Source of the DNA: Cauispirillum nitrogeniifigens
GTDB lineage: Bacteria > Pseudomonadota > Alphaproteobacteria > Rhodospirillales > Rhodospirillaceae
Assembly (NCBI RefSeq): GCF_049800675.1
Contig: NZ_JBLOOT010000002.1
Location: forward strand, 310,001-374,000
DNA: 64,000 bases
Reading direction: 5' to 3'
The notes below the pieces were generated by a model. That model was not told where the DNA came from and did no database searches. It worked only from the letters and a program-made list of their open reading frames with translations. This document shows positions 53,923-61,734 of the stretch, in pieces. The position numbers and the translations under genes were made by a program. Within the stretch, counting starts at the first letter, position 1. Every line of letters starts with the position of its first letter.

Positions 53923-54888
53923 CGCATCGCCCTGACGCTCGACGACAACGCCCTGGCCTCCATGGTCTTCGGCCCCCACAACGCCAACCTGGAACGGCTG
54001 GAGGGCACCCTCGGGGTCACCATCGCCACGCGCGGCAACGAGGTCGTCGTCGAGGGGCCGGAAGGCGGGGTCGCCGCCACCCGCGCCGTGCTCGACGGCC
54101 TGTACCAGCGGGCCCGCGCCGGCGCCGACATCGACCTGGGCGAGGTCGATGCCGCCGTCCGCATGCTGCCCGACCAGGGCACCGGCGGCGATGGCAAGGA
54201 CGGCGGGGTCGAGGACCTGACCATTCGCACCCGCAAGCGGTCGGTGGTGCCGCGCACCCCGACCCAGGCCGACTACATCCGCGCCATGCGCGACCACGAA
54301 CTGGTGTTCGGCCTCGGCCCCGCCGGCACCGGCAAGACCTACATGGCGGTGGCCCAGGCGGTGAGCATGAAGATCCGCGGCTTGGTCGACCGCATCATCC
54401 TGTCGCGCCCGGCCGTCGAGGCCGGCGAGCGCCTGGGCTTCCTGCCCGGCGACATGCGCGAGAAGGTCGACCCCTACCTGCGGCCGCTCTATGACGCGCT
54501 CTACGACATGCTGCCCGGCGACACCGTGGCCAAGGCCATGGAAAGCGGCGAGATCGAGGTCGCGCCGCTGGCCTTCATGCGCGGCCGCACGCTGTCGAAT
54601 GCCTTCGTCATTCTCGACGAGGCGCAGAACACCACCACCACGCAGATGAAGATGTTCCTCACCCGCCTGGGCGAGAACTCGCGCATGGTGGTGACCGGCG
54701 ACCTCAGCCAGGTGGACCTGCCGCTGGGCGCCAAGTCGGGCCTGCGCGATGCCCAGGACGTGCTGGCCGGCGTGCCGGGGGTGGGCTTCGTCACCTTCAG
54801 CAAGTCCGACGTGCTGCGCCACGATCTGGTGACGCGCATCGTCCATGCCTATGACCGCGCGGAAAGCCGCGCCAAGGGGGATGCATGA
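53920..54888 (+). CDS. phoL: PhoH-like ATPase, long form (PhoL/YbeZ type)
   Basis: 322 residues if started at ATT 53920 with GGAGG 8 bases before. The N-terminal KH-like region begins LTLDDNALASMVFGPHNANL, which belongs to the family consensus and would be lost from the ATG at 53962. The ATPase has GPAGTGKTYMAVAQAV, RPAVEAGERLGFLPGDM, and VILDEAQNTTTTQMKM. YbeZ works with YbeY in RNA processing and ribosome maturation. It overlaps ybeY by 4 bases. Confidence 0.93.
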   Translation: MRIALTLDDNALASMVFGPHNANLERLEGTLGVTIATRGNEVVVEGPEGGVAATRAVLDGLYQRARAGADIDLGEVDAAVRMLPDQGTGGDGKDGGVEDLTIRTRKRSVVPRTPTQADYIRAMRDHELVFGLGPAGTGKTYMAVAQAVSMKIRGLVDRIILSRPAVEAGERLGFLPGDMREKVDPYLRPLYDALYDMLPGDTVAKAMESGEIEVAPLAFMRGRTLSNAFVILDEAQNTTTTQMKMFLTRLGENSRMVVTGDLSQVDLPLGAKSGLRDAQDVLAGVPGVGFVTFSKSDVLRHDLVTRIVHAYDRAESRAKGDA

Positions 54889-55514
54889 GCGACGTGCCTG
54901 CCGTGGAAATCGACATCGCCATCGAGGACGACCGCTGGACGGAAGCCCTGCCGGGCCTGGAGGAACTGGTCGCGGTGGCGGTGACCGCCGCGCTCGACGG
55001 CGCCGAGGAGGAGGGGCCGTCGGAGGTGTCGGTGGTGCTGACCTCCGACGCTGCCGTGCGGGCGCTGAACCGCGACTACCGGGGCAAGGACGCGGCCACC
55101 AACGTGCTGTCCTTCGCCGTGCGCGAGGCCGGAACGCCCCTGCCGCCGCCCGGCGTGCCCGAAACCCTGGGCGACGTCATCGTCGCTTTCGAGACCACGG
55201 CGGCCGAGGCGTCCGAGGGTGGAAAGTCCCTGAAGGATCACATCTGTCATCTGTTGGTGCATGGCGTTCTGCATCTGGTCGGGTATGATCATCAGGACGA
55301 TTCGCAGGCCGAGGAAATGGAAGGCCTGGAAACAGAGGTTCTTGCGGGCCTGGGCATTGCTGACCCATATGCCGCCGGGTCAGCGGCCGGGGCAGAGGAA
55401 TGCGTCCGCGGGGGCGCGGTGGACGATTGCGCCGTTCCGGGCGCGGTGGACGATTGCGCCCTTCCGGGCGCGGTGGAAGATTGCCCCCGTCCGGGGGCGG
55501 TGGACGAGAGATGA
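54885..55514 (+). CDS. ybeY: Endoribonuclease YbeY with repetitive C-terminal extension
   Basis: 209 residues. The core has NRDYRGKDAATNVLSFAVRE, LGDVIVAFET and the zinc motif HGVLHLVGYDH (H3xH5xH). YbeY matures 16S rRNA 3' ends and checks 70S quality. The normal protein ends near residue 170 (GLGIADPY); here a tail of about 35 residues adds three and a part copies of GAVDDCAVP, rich in Asp and Cys, from a 27-bp DNA repeat. The stop overlaps the corC ATG (55511). Confidence 0.95.
   Translation: MSDVPAVEIDIAIEDDRWTEALPGLEELVAVAVTAALDGAEEEGPSEVSVVLTSDAAVRALNRDYRGKDAATNVLSFAVREAGTPLPPPGVPETLGDVIVAFETTAAEASEGGKSLKDHICHLLVHGVLHLVGYDHQDDSQAEEMEGLETEVLAGLGIADPYAAGSAAGAEECVRGGAVDDCAVPGAVDDCALPGAVEDCPRPGAVDER
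55413..55509 (+). repeat. 27-bp tandem repeat at the ybeY/corC junction
   Basis: Units at 55413-55439, 55440-55466 and 55467-55493 plus a partial fourth to about 55509, beginning GGCGCGGTGGACGATTGCGC. Units 1 and 2 differ at one base. The 27-bp period keeps frame: it reads GAVDDCAVP in ybeY and GRGGRLRRS in the frame of corC. Confidence 0.9.
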
Positions 55515-56449
55515 ACGACGACACTTCGAGTAGACGGCCCCGTGAAAACGGGGCGGACACCCGACGCCTCCGTGACAGTGGGGCGGATGAAGGCTCTTCG
55601 GTGATCGCCATGCTGCGGCGATTGCTGCCGGTGAGCCGGCGCAGCGACGATCCGGTGCGCGACGCCATCGAGGAGTTGATGGAGGATGCCGACAACGAGG
55701 CGTCCATCACCTCCCATGAACGCCTGCTTCTGGGCAATATCCTGCATCTGCGCGACGTGACGGCCTATGACGTCATGGTGCCGCGCGCCGACATCGCCGC
55801 CGTGGAGATCGACGCCGCCCTGGGCGACGTGGCCGAGCAGGTCGCCACCTGCGGGCATTCCCGGCTGCCGGTCTTCCGTGAAACCCTCGACGACGTCATC
55901 GGCATGGTCCACATCAAGGACATCCTGCCGGTGGTGGCCAAGGGGCGGACGGTGGCCCTCAAGCATCTGGTGCGCCGGGTGCTGTTCGTGTCGCCGGCCA
56001 TCCGGGTGCTGGACCTCATGCTGGAGATGCGCCTGAAGCGCACCCACATGGCGCTGGTGGTCGACGAGTATGGCGGCATCGACGGCCTCGTCACCATCGA
56101 GGATCTGGTCGAGCAGATTGTCGGAGAGATCGAGGACGAGCACGACGTGGAGACCGAGCCGGAGATGGTGCTGGAGGTCGATGGCACCCTGGCGGCCGAC
56201 GCCCGCGTCCTGCTGGAGGACTTCGAGGACCGCTTCGCCATCGCCTTCTCCGAGGAGGAGAAGGAGGACACCGACACCCTGGGCGGCCTGGTCTTCCGCG
56301 TTGCCGGCCGGGTGCCGCTGCGGGGCGAACTGGTCGAGCATCCCTCGGGGTTGCAGTTCGAGGTTCTCGACGCCGATCCGCGCCGCATCCGCCGCCTGCG
56401 GGTGCGCAACCTGCCACCCGAACGGACGCCCGAAACCACCGAGGCCTGA
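55511..56449 (+). CDS. corC: CorC/HlyC-type CBS-domain protein
   Basis: 312 residues from ATG 55511. Two CBS domains (about 75-195; VMVPRADIAAVE, HSRLPVFRETLDDVIGMVHI, MALVVDEYGGIDGLVTIEDL) and a C-terminal CorC_HlyC/transporter-associated domain (LGGLVFRVAGRVPLRGE). Linked to magnesium/cobalt efflux and encoded before lnt in most proteobacteria. Its frame is open upstream to ATG 55400 through the tandem repeat, which would add a 37-residue Arg/Gly-rich leader. Confidence 0.93.
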   Translation: MNDDTSSRRPRENGADTRRLRDSGADEGSSVIAMLRRLLPVSRRSDDPVRDAIEELMEDADNEASITSHERLLLGNILHLRDVTAYDVMVPRADIAAVEIDAALGDVAEQVATCGHSRLPVFRETLDDVIGMVHIKDILPVVAKGRTVALKHLVRRVLFVSPAIRVLDLMLEMRLKRTHMALVVDEYGGIDGLVTIEDLVEQIVGEIEDEHDVETEPEMVLEVDGTLAADARVLLEDFEDRFAIAFSEEEKEDTDTLGGLVFRVAGRVPLRGELVEHPSGLQFEVLDADPRRIRRLRVRNLPPERTPETTEA

Positions 56450-56453
56450 GTCC

Positions 56454-58058
56454 ATGCTCCGAACCCTGGCCGCGCGTCTCCCCGCGCGCATGGCCGCCCT
56501 GAGCGGGTGGCGCCGCCTCGGCGCGGCCGCCGTGGCCGGTGCCGTGGCGGTGGCGGCCCTGCCGCCGGTCCACGCCCTGCCGGCGCTGTGGCTGGCCTTT
56601 CCGGCGCTGCTGTGGCTGCTCGACGGGGCGGCGACGCGGCGCGCCGCCTTTGCCATCGGCTGGGCCTTCGGGATGGGGTTCTTCGTCGCCGGCCTGTACT
56701 GGATCGGCAATGCCCTGCTGATCGACGCCGCCCGTTTCGGCTGGATGGTGCCCTTTGCCATTGGTGGCCTGAGCGCCGCCCTGGCCGTCTATGCCGGGCT
56801 GGCGACGCTGGCCGTCCACGTCCTGGCGCCGGCGCGCGGCTGGGGCCGGGTGCTGGTGCTGGCCGCCGCCTGGACGCTGTTGGAGATGCTGCGCGGCTGG
56901 GCCTTGACGGGGTTCCCGTGGAACCCGCTGGGCAGCGTGTGGATGCCGCTGGTGCCGGTGATCCAGGGGGTGGCCTGGATTGGCACCTATGGCCTCAGCC
57001 TGCTCACCGTGGCGGCGGCGGCCATGCCGGCGGTGCTGGCGTGGCAGCAGTCGTGGGGGCAGTCCTTGCGGGCACCCGCCGCCGCCCTTGCTGCCCCCCT
57101 CGCGGCCCCCCTCGTTGCCTTGGCGCTGCTGGCACTGCTGGGCGCGGCGCGCCTGCCCGACGGCCCGACGGCCGTGGTCGACGGGGTGTGGCTGCGGCTG
57201 GTGCAGCCCAACATTCCGCAGCGCTTGAAGTGGGACACAGACCACCGCATCGACAACCTCAACCGCCACATCGAGATGAGCCGCGCCCCCGCCGCTGGTG
57301 GCCGGGCGCCGACCCATGTCCTGTGGGGCGAAACGGCGGTGCCCTTCGCCCTCGACGGCAACGACGGCCACATCCGCGCCGCCGTCGCCCGTGCCCTCGA
57401 TGGCGGCGGGCAGGCGGTGCTGACCGGGGCCGTGCGCATGACGCCGCGCGGGGTGGAACCCTATCAGGTGTGGAACAGTCTGGTCGCCATCGATGCCGCC
57501 GGCGCCTTGCGCGGCAGCTTCGACAAGGCGCACCTCGTGCCCTTCGGGGAATATGTGCCGCTGCGCGGCGTGCTGCCGCTGCAAAAGATCACCGCCGGCA
57601 GCACCGATTTCTCCGCCGGGCCGGGACCGCGCACGGTGGCGTTGCCGGGCCTGCCGCCGGTCGGGCCGATGATCTGCTACGAGATCATCTTTCCCGGCCA
57701 AGTCGTCGACCGGAACGACCGCCCGCAGTGGATGCTGAACGTCACCAACGACGGCTGGTACGGCGTGTCCACCGGCCCCTACCAGCATCTGGCGACCAGC
57801 CGTCTGCGCGCGGTGGAGGAGGGGCTGCCCCTGGTGCGGGTGGCCAACACCGGGGTGTCGGCCATCGTCGATGCCCACGGCCGCATCGTCGCCAGCATCG
57901 GCCTGGACCGGGCGGGGATTGCCGACGGGCCGCTGCCCGCCGCCCTGCCGCCGACCCTGTACGCCCGCGCCGGCAACCTTCTGCCGCTGGCCCTGGCCTT
58001 GGCGGTCGGGGCCATCGGCCTTGCCGCCGGCCGCCGGAAGTCATTCGCGGTCGTATAG
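56454..58058 (+). CDS. lnt: Apolipoprotein N-acyltransferase
   Basis: 534 residues. Seven or so N-terminal membrane helices (about 20-230), then a nitrilase-fold periplasmic domain with the catalytic triad Glu293 (WGETAVPF), Lys358 (FDKAHLVPFGEYVP) and Cys408 (MICYEIIFP). The spacing matches E. coli Lnt (E267, K335, C387). Acylates the N-terminal Cys of lipoproteins. Starts 4 bases after the corC stop; last gene of the miaB operon. Confidence 0.97.
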   Translation: MLRTLAARLPARMAALSGWRRLGAAAVAGAVAVAALPPVHALPALWLAFPALLWLLDGAATRRAAFAIGWAFGMGFFVAGLYWIGNALLIDAARFGWMVPFAIGGLSAALAVYAGLATLAVHVLAPARGWGRVLVLAAAWTLLEMLRGWALTGFPWNPLGSVWMPLVPVIQGVAWIGTYGLSLLTVAAAAMPAVLAWQQSWGQSLRAPAAALAAPLAAPLVALALLALLGAARLPDGPTAVVDGVWLRLVQPNIPQRLKWDTDHRIDNLNRHIEMSRAPAAGGRAPTHVLWGETAVPFALDGNDGHIRAAVARALDGGGQAVLTGAVRMTPRGVEPYQVWNSLVAIDAAGALRGSFDKAHLVPFGEYVPLRGVLPLQKITAGSTDFSAGPGPRTVALPGLPPVGPMICYEIIFPGQVVDRNDRPQWMLNVTNDGWYGVSTGPYQHLATSRLRAVEEGLPLVRVANTGVSAIVDAHGRIVASIGLDRAGIADGPLPAALPPTLYARAGNLLPLALALAVGAIGLAAGRRKSFAVV

Positions 58059-58286
58059 CTTTCCGGCAGGGGACGCGCAGCCGTGGCGGGTGGCGCTGGC
58101 CTCCGCACACTGGTTCTTTCGGGCGGTTCAGCCCCGCCGGCCTCAGGAATTTCAGACTGAGGTCTTGGGTCGTATTGACGAGCTTCAAGAGACCTGAATA
58201 CAGTGCGGGCAACCTTGGCTAACCCTGCCCCGTTCCTGGGTTGGCTGTAAATCCGCAAAAAAGAACACCACGTTGGGAATCGAAAC
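58059..58286. other. Intergenic region between lnt and the HTH regulator
   Basis: 228 bases. It contains the candidate promoter at 58175-58204 and, between that and the start codon, AACCC-12 bases-GGGTT (about 58219-58240) flanked by two TTGGCT words, a possible autoregulatory operator for the HTH protein. No small gene seen. Confidence 0.4.
58175..58204 (+). promoter_or_regulatory. Candidate promoter of the HTH regulator
   Basis: TTGACG and TACAGT with 18-bp spacing, 83 bases before the start codon. Confidence 0.5.
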
Positions 58287-58802
58287 ATGGATGGAGTGGC
58301 TCGCGCCGTGCCAGACGACCAAAATCCACGCCGGTCCTCCCGCGGCCGGATGCCCTCGGGGAAGCCCAACCCCGTGGATGTACACGTCGGTGCCCGCGTG
58401 CGTCTGCGCCGGACCTTGCTGGGTCTCAGCCAGGAGAAGCTGGGCGAGGCCATTGGCCTGACCTTCCAGCAGGTGCAGAAGTATGAACGAGGTGCCAACC
58501 GTATCGGCGCCTCCCGCCTGTGGGACCTCAGCCGCGTGCTGGACGTCCCGGTGTCGTTCTTCTTCGAGGACATGGACGAGAGCGTGGCCAGTCTGTCGCC
58601 CCGCCACGTCACCACGGAAGTCGAGGAGATCGAGGCCCAGGAGGGCGACCCGATGACCAAGCGCGAGACGCTCGAACTCGTCCGCGCCTACTACCGCATC
58701 AACGAGCCGGCGGTGCGCAAGCGCATCTACGAGCTTGCCAAGACCCTGGCCATCGTCAGCGAGGGCGAGCAGGCCGAACCGCAGAAGAAGGCCGCCGAAT
58801 AG
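58287..58802 (+). CDS. XRE-type HTH regulator of the lnt-metK locus
   Basis: 171 residues. An HTH_3 domain (about 33-90: VGARVRLRRTLLGLSQEKLG, FQQVQKYERGANRIGASRLW) is followed by an acidic helical C-terminus. The motif KPNPVDVHVGARVRLRR just before the HTH is characteristic of the alphaproteobacterial regulator encoded between lnt and metK (SinR/PhrR-like). It may control stress or methionine-cycle genes. Start 58287; ATG 58350, closer to the conserved part, is an alternative. A perfect hairpin ends the gene. Confidence 0.92.
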   Translation: MDGVARAVPDDQNPRRSSRGRMPSGKPNPVDVHVGARVRLRRTLLGLSQEKLGEAIGLTFQQVQKYERGANRIGASRLWDLSRVLDVPVSFFFEDMDESVASLSPRHVTTEVEEIEAQEGDPMTKRETLELVRAYYRINEPAVRKRIYELAKTLAIVSEGEQAEPQKKAAE

Positions 58803-58831
58803 GCGCTCCGGCCCTGCGGCGTGATCCGGCG

Positions 58832-58859
58832 CGGCCGGCGGAGCCCCCTCCGCCGGCCG
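58832..58859 (+). terminator. GC-rich terminator-like hairpin after the HTH regulator
   Basis: Perfect 12-bp stem CGGCCGGCGGAG / CTCCGCCGGCCG with a CCCC loop; tail TCGCGTTCTCG is only weakly T-rich. It lies 30 bases past the stop, in the 226-base metK upstream region. Confidence 0.75.
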
Positions 58860-59028
58860 TCGCGTTCTCGTGCGCTGGGATGCACGGGCGTCCGATCAAT
58901 CTTTTTGCGGTCCCGTGCGGCGCGCTGCGGCTTGCCAACAGGGCCTCTTTCGTTTAGTTCCTGCCTTCGCCGCTCGGCGGGGGTGCCGGAGCGACGGGTG
59001 TGGCGTTACCAGAGCGGAGGAACGAGAC

Positions 59029-60207
59029 GTGGCCCAGTCCGACTACCTGTTCACCAGTGAATCCGTGTCCGAAGGGCATCCGGACAAGGTCTGCGACCGT
59101 ATTTCCGACTCCATCGTCGACCTGTTCCTGGCCGCCGATCCCTACGCCCGCGTGGCCTGCGAGACCCTGGCGACCACCAACTTCGTGGTGCTGGCCGGCG
59201 AGGTGCGCGGCCCCGACCACCTGAACCACGACATGTTCAAGGATGTCGCCCGCAAGGCCATCAAGGACATCGGCTACGAGCAGCACGGCTTCCACTGGAA
59301 GGATGCCGAGATCATCTCGCACCTGCACAGCCAGTCCGCCGACATCGCCGTCGGCGTCGACGCCGCCGGTGAGAAGGACGAGGGCGCCGGCGACCAGGGC
59401 ATCATGTTCGGCTACGCCTGCACCGAGACGCCCGAGCTGATGCCGGCGCCGATCCAGTACTCGCACAACATCCTGAAGTCCCTGGCCGACGTCCGCCACG
59501 GCGGCGAGACGCGCCTGGGCCCGGACGCCAAGAGCCAGGTCACCCTGCGCTACGTCGACGGCAAGCCGGTGACCGCCACCTCCGTCGTGGTGTCGACCCA
59601 GCACGCCGCCAACTGCTCCCAGGACGAGATCCGCGCCCTGGTCATGCCGCACATCGAGAAGATCCTGCCGGAAGGCTGGATGCCGGCGGCCGAGGACATC
59701 TACATCAACCCCACCGGCCGCTTCGTCATCGGCGGCCCGGACGGCGACTGCGGCCTGACCGGCCGCAAGATCATCGTCGACACCTACGGCGGCGCGGCCC
59801 CGCACGGCGGCGGTGCGTTCTCCGGCAAGGATCCGACCAAGGTCGACCGCTCGGCCGCCTATGCCTCGCGCTACCTGGCCAAGAACGTGGTCGCCGCCGG
59901 CCTGGCCGAAAAGTGCCTGATCCAGCTGTCCTACGCCATCGGCGTGTCCAAGCCGCTGTCGGTCTACGTCAACACCTACGGCACCGGCCAGGTTGACGAG
60001 GCCCGCCTGCTGAAGATCCTGACCGAGCTGATGGACCTGTCCCCGCGCGGCATCCGCGAGCATCTCGGCCTCAACCGCCCGATCTACGCCCGCACTGCCG
60101 CCTACGGCCACTTCGGCCGCACCCCGACCGAGGACGGCGGCTTCTCGTGGGAGCGCACCGATCTGGTCGAGTCCCTGAAGACCGCCTTCGGCGCCGCCGT
60201 GGCCTGA
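59029..60207 (+). CDS. metK: S-adenosylmethionine synthetase
   Basis: 392 residues from GTG 59029, 6 bases after GCGGAGGAA. Makes SAM from methionine and ATP. Motifs: SESVSEGHPDKVCDRISDS, GAGDQGIMFGYA (substrate loop), GGPDGDCGLTGRKIIVDTYG and GGGAFSGKDPTKVDRSAAY. Full length; the open frame continues 53 codons upstream but lacks support. The methionine-cycle partner ahcY is at 15.7 kb. I see no known SAM riboswitch in the leader. Confidence 0.98.
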   Translation: MAQSDYLFTSESVSEGHPDKVCDRISDSIVDLFLAADPYARVACETLATTNFVVLAGEVRGPDHLNHDMFKDVARKAIKDIGYEQHGFHWKDAEIISHLHSQSADIAVGVDAAGEKDEGAGDQGIMFGYACTETPELMPAPIQYSHNILKSLADVRHGGETRLGPDAKSQVTLRYVDGKPVTATSVVVSTQHAANCSQDEIRALVMPHIEKILPEGWMPAAEDIYINPTGRFVIGGPDGDCGLTGRKIIVDTYGGAAPHGGGAFSGKDPTKVDRSAAYASRYLAKNVVAAGLAEKCLIQLSYAIGVSKPLSVYVNTYGTGQVDEARLLKILTELMDLSPRGIREHLGLNRPIYARTAAYGHFGRTPTEDGGFSWERTDLVESLKTAFGAAVA

Positions 60208-60289
60208 TCGGCCGGCCTACCCCGTGTTACCCGACGCGCATGGACCCGGTCCATGCGCGTTTCGGCTTTCCGCAGCAAGGAGGTGCGCC

Positions 60290-61042
60290 GTGAGCGACGA
60301 CGCCCAGACGCCGACCGTCGATGCCCGTTTCTACGGCCGCCGCCGCGGCAAGAGGCTGAAGGCCGGGCAGGCGGCCCTGATGGAGACGCTCTATCCGCGC
60401 CTGCGCCTGCCGCGCGCCGCCGCCGACCCCTACGGCAAGGGTGAGCTGGAGGCCGGCGTGGTGCTCGACCCGCGCGCCTTCTTCGCCCGGCCGGTGCGGG
60501 CGGTGTGGCTGGAGATCGGCTTCGGCGGCGGCGAGCACATGGCGGCCCAGGCCGCCGCCAACCCTGATGTCGGCTTCGTCGGCGCCGAGCCGTTCGTCAA
60601 CGGCATCGGCAAGCTTTTGAGCAAGATCGACGACCAGGGCCTGGACAACATCCGCCTGTACGGCGACGACGTGCGGCCGTTCCTCGACCACCTACCCGAC
60701 GCCTGCCTGGACAAGGTGTTCCTGCTGTTCCCCGATCCGTGGCCCAAGGCCCGCCACGCCCAGCGGCGCTTCATCAACCCCGCCAACCTGGACGCCGTGG
60801 CCCGCCTGCTGGTCGACGGCGGGGAGTTCCGGGTGGCCTCGGACGACATGACCTACGTGCGCTGGACCCTGCGCCATGTGCCGGTGCACCCGGCTTTCCG
60901 GTGGACCGCGCGGGGGCCGTCGGACTGGCGGACGCGCTGGGCGGACGCCATCGAAAGCCGCTACGAGGCCAAGGGCCGCCGCTGCGGCCGCGTGCCGAAG
61001 TACCTCCAGTTCATCCGGCGCCCGCGCGGAACTGAAGGATAG
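60290..61042 (+). CDS. trmB: tRNA (guanine-N7-)-methyltransferase
   Basis: 250 residues from GTG 60290 after AAGGAGGT. The class I methyltransferase core reads WLEIGFGGGEHMAAQAAANP, then FVNGIGKLLSKI, and LLFPDPWPKARHAQRRFI is the TrmB signature. Makes m7G46 in tRNAs using SAM from MetK encoded 82 bases upstream. The longer frame from 60224 is not needed. Confidence 0.96.
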   Translation: MSDDAQTPTVDARFYGRRRGKRLKAGQAALMETLYPRLRLPRAAADPYGKGELEAGVVLDPRAFFARPVRAVWLEIGFGGGEHMAAQAAANPDVGFVGAEPFVNGIGKLLSKIDDQGLDNIRLYGDDVRPFLDHLPDACLDKVFLLFPDPWPKARHAQRRFINPANLDAVARLLVDGGEFRVASDDMTYVRWTLRHVPVHPAFRWTARGPSDWRTRWADAIESRYEAKGRRCGRVPKYLQFIRRPRGTEG

Positions 61043-61056
61043 GGCCGCCCTCGGAC

Positions 61057-61085
61057 TTGTCTTTCGGCGGCGGTGCTGGTATACA
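61057..61085 (+). promoter_or_regulatory. Promoter of the rimP-nusA operon
   Basis: TTGTCT and TATACA with exact 17-bp spacing directly after trmB. It would give a leader of about 130 nt that includes the terminator hairpin at 61131-61155. Confidence 0.65.
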
Positions 61086-61130
61086 CGAGGCATAGACATT
61101 CTCTATGGCGCCCTCGGGGGCTCAAAGGGG

Positions 61131-61155
61131 GTGGGCCAGTGGCCCACTCTTTTTG
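61131..61155 (+). terminator. Leader terminator/attenuator of the rimP-nusA operon
   Basis: GTGGGCC-AGT-GGCCCAC followed by TCTTTTTG, about 40 bases after the predicted start and 70 before the rimP ATG. It may end trmB transcripts, attenuate the nusA operon, or both. NusA is itself a termination factor, so autoregulation is a natural idea. Confidence 0.8.
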
Positions 61156-61224
61156 TTTAAGGGCCCTGCGACTCCGCGCCATGGACATCGTGGTTTAGAT
61201 CAGAACAACAGGCTCAGACCGCCC

Positions 61225-61728
61225 ATGCAGCTTCAGGAGCGCCTCGCCGCCATCATCGAACCCACCCTGGAGGGGCTGGGCTACGAGCTGGTGCGCGTGA
61301 TGGTGCAGGGAACCAAGCGCCAGACTCTCCAGGTGATGGCCGACCGCGTCGACGGCGCGCCGATGACGGTGGAGGACTGCTCCACCATCTCGCACGCCCT
61401 GTCGGCCGTCCTCGACGTCGAGGACCCCATCCCCGGCGCCTACAACCTGGAAGTCAGCTCGCCGGGCATCGACCGGCCGCTGACCCGCGCCAAGGACTTC
61501 GTGGCCTGGGCCGGCTTTGAGGCCAAGGTGGAAACCGACAGCCTGGTGGCCGGGCGCAAGCGGTTCTCCGGCCGCCTTCTGGGCCTGGACGAGGCGGGCG
61601 AGGCTGTCCGCCTGGTGGCCGAGGACGGCGAGCACGGCATTCCCCTGGCGCGCGTCGCCAAGGCCAAGCTGGTGCTGACCGACGAGCTGATCGAGGCCGT
61701 GACCAAGCGTTTTGAACAGGAGCACTAG
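61225..61728 (+). CDS. rimP: Ribosome maturation factor RimP
   Basis: 167 residues from ATG 61225. The N-terminal domain has IIEPTLEGLGYELVRVMVQG and VEDCSTISHALSAVLDVED; VSSPGIDRPLTRAKDF is the family signature, and an SH3-like C-terminal domain follows. It assists 30S assembly. The frame is open back to 61105 but that would span the leader terminator. It is 6 bases before nusA, the standard rimP-nusA-ylxR-infB order. Confidence 0.96.
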   Translation: MQLQERLAAIIEPTLEGLGYELVRVMVQGTKRQTLQVMADRVDGAPMTVEDCSTISHALSAVLDVEDPIPGAYNLEVSSPGIDRPLTRAKDFVAWAGFEAKVETDSLVAGRKRFSGRLLGLDEAGEAVRLVAEDGEHGIPLARVAKAKLVLTDELIEAVTKRFEQEH

Positions 61729-61734
61729 GGCAAG

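Noticed and set aside
58860..59028. SAM or SAH riboswitch in front of metK
   Set aside because: I looked for the conserved cores of SAM-II and SAM/SAH aptamers and did not see them; only ordinary GC hairpins are present. A covariance-model scan would be decisive.
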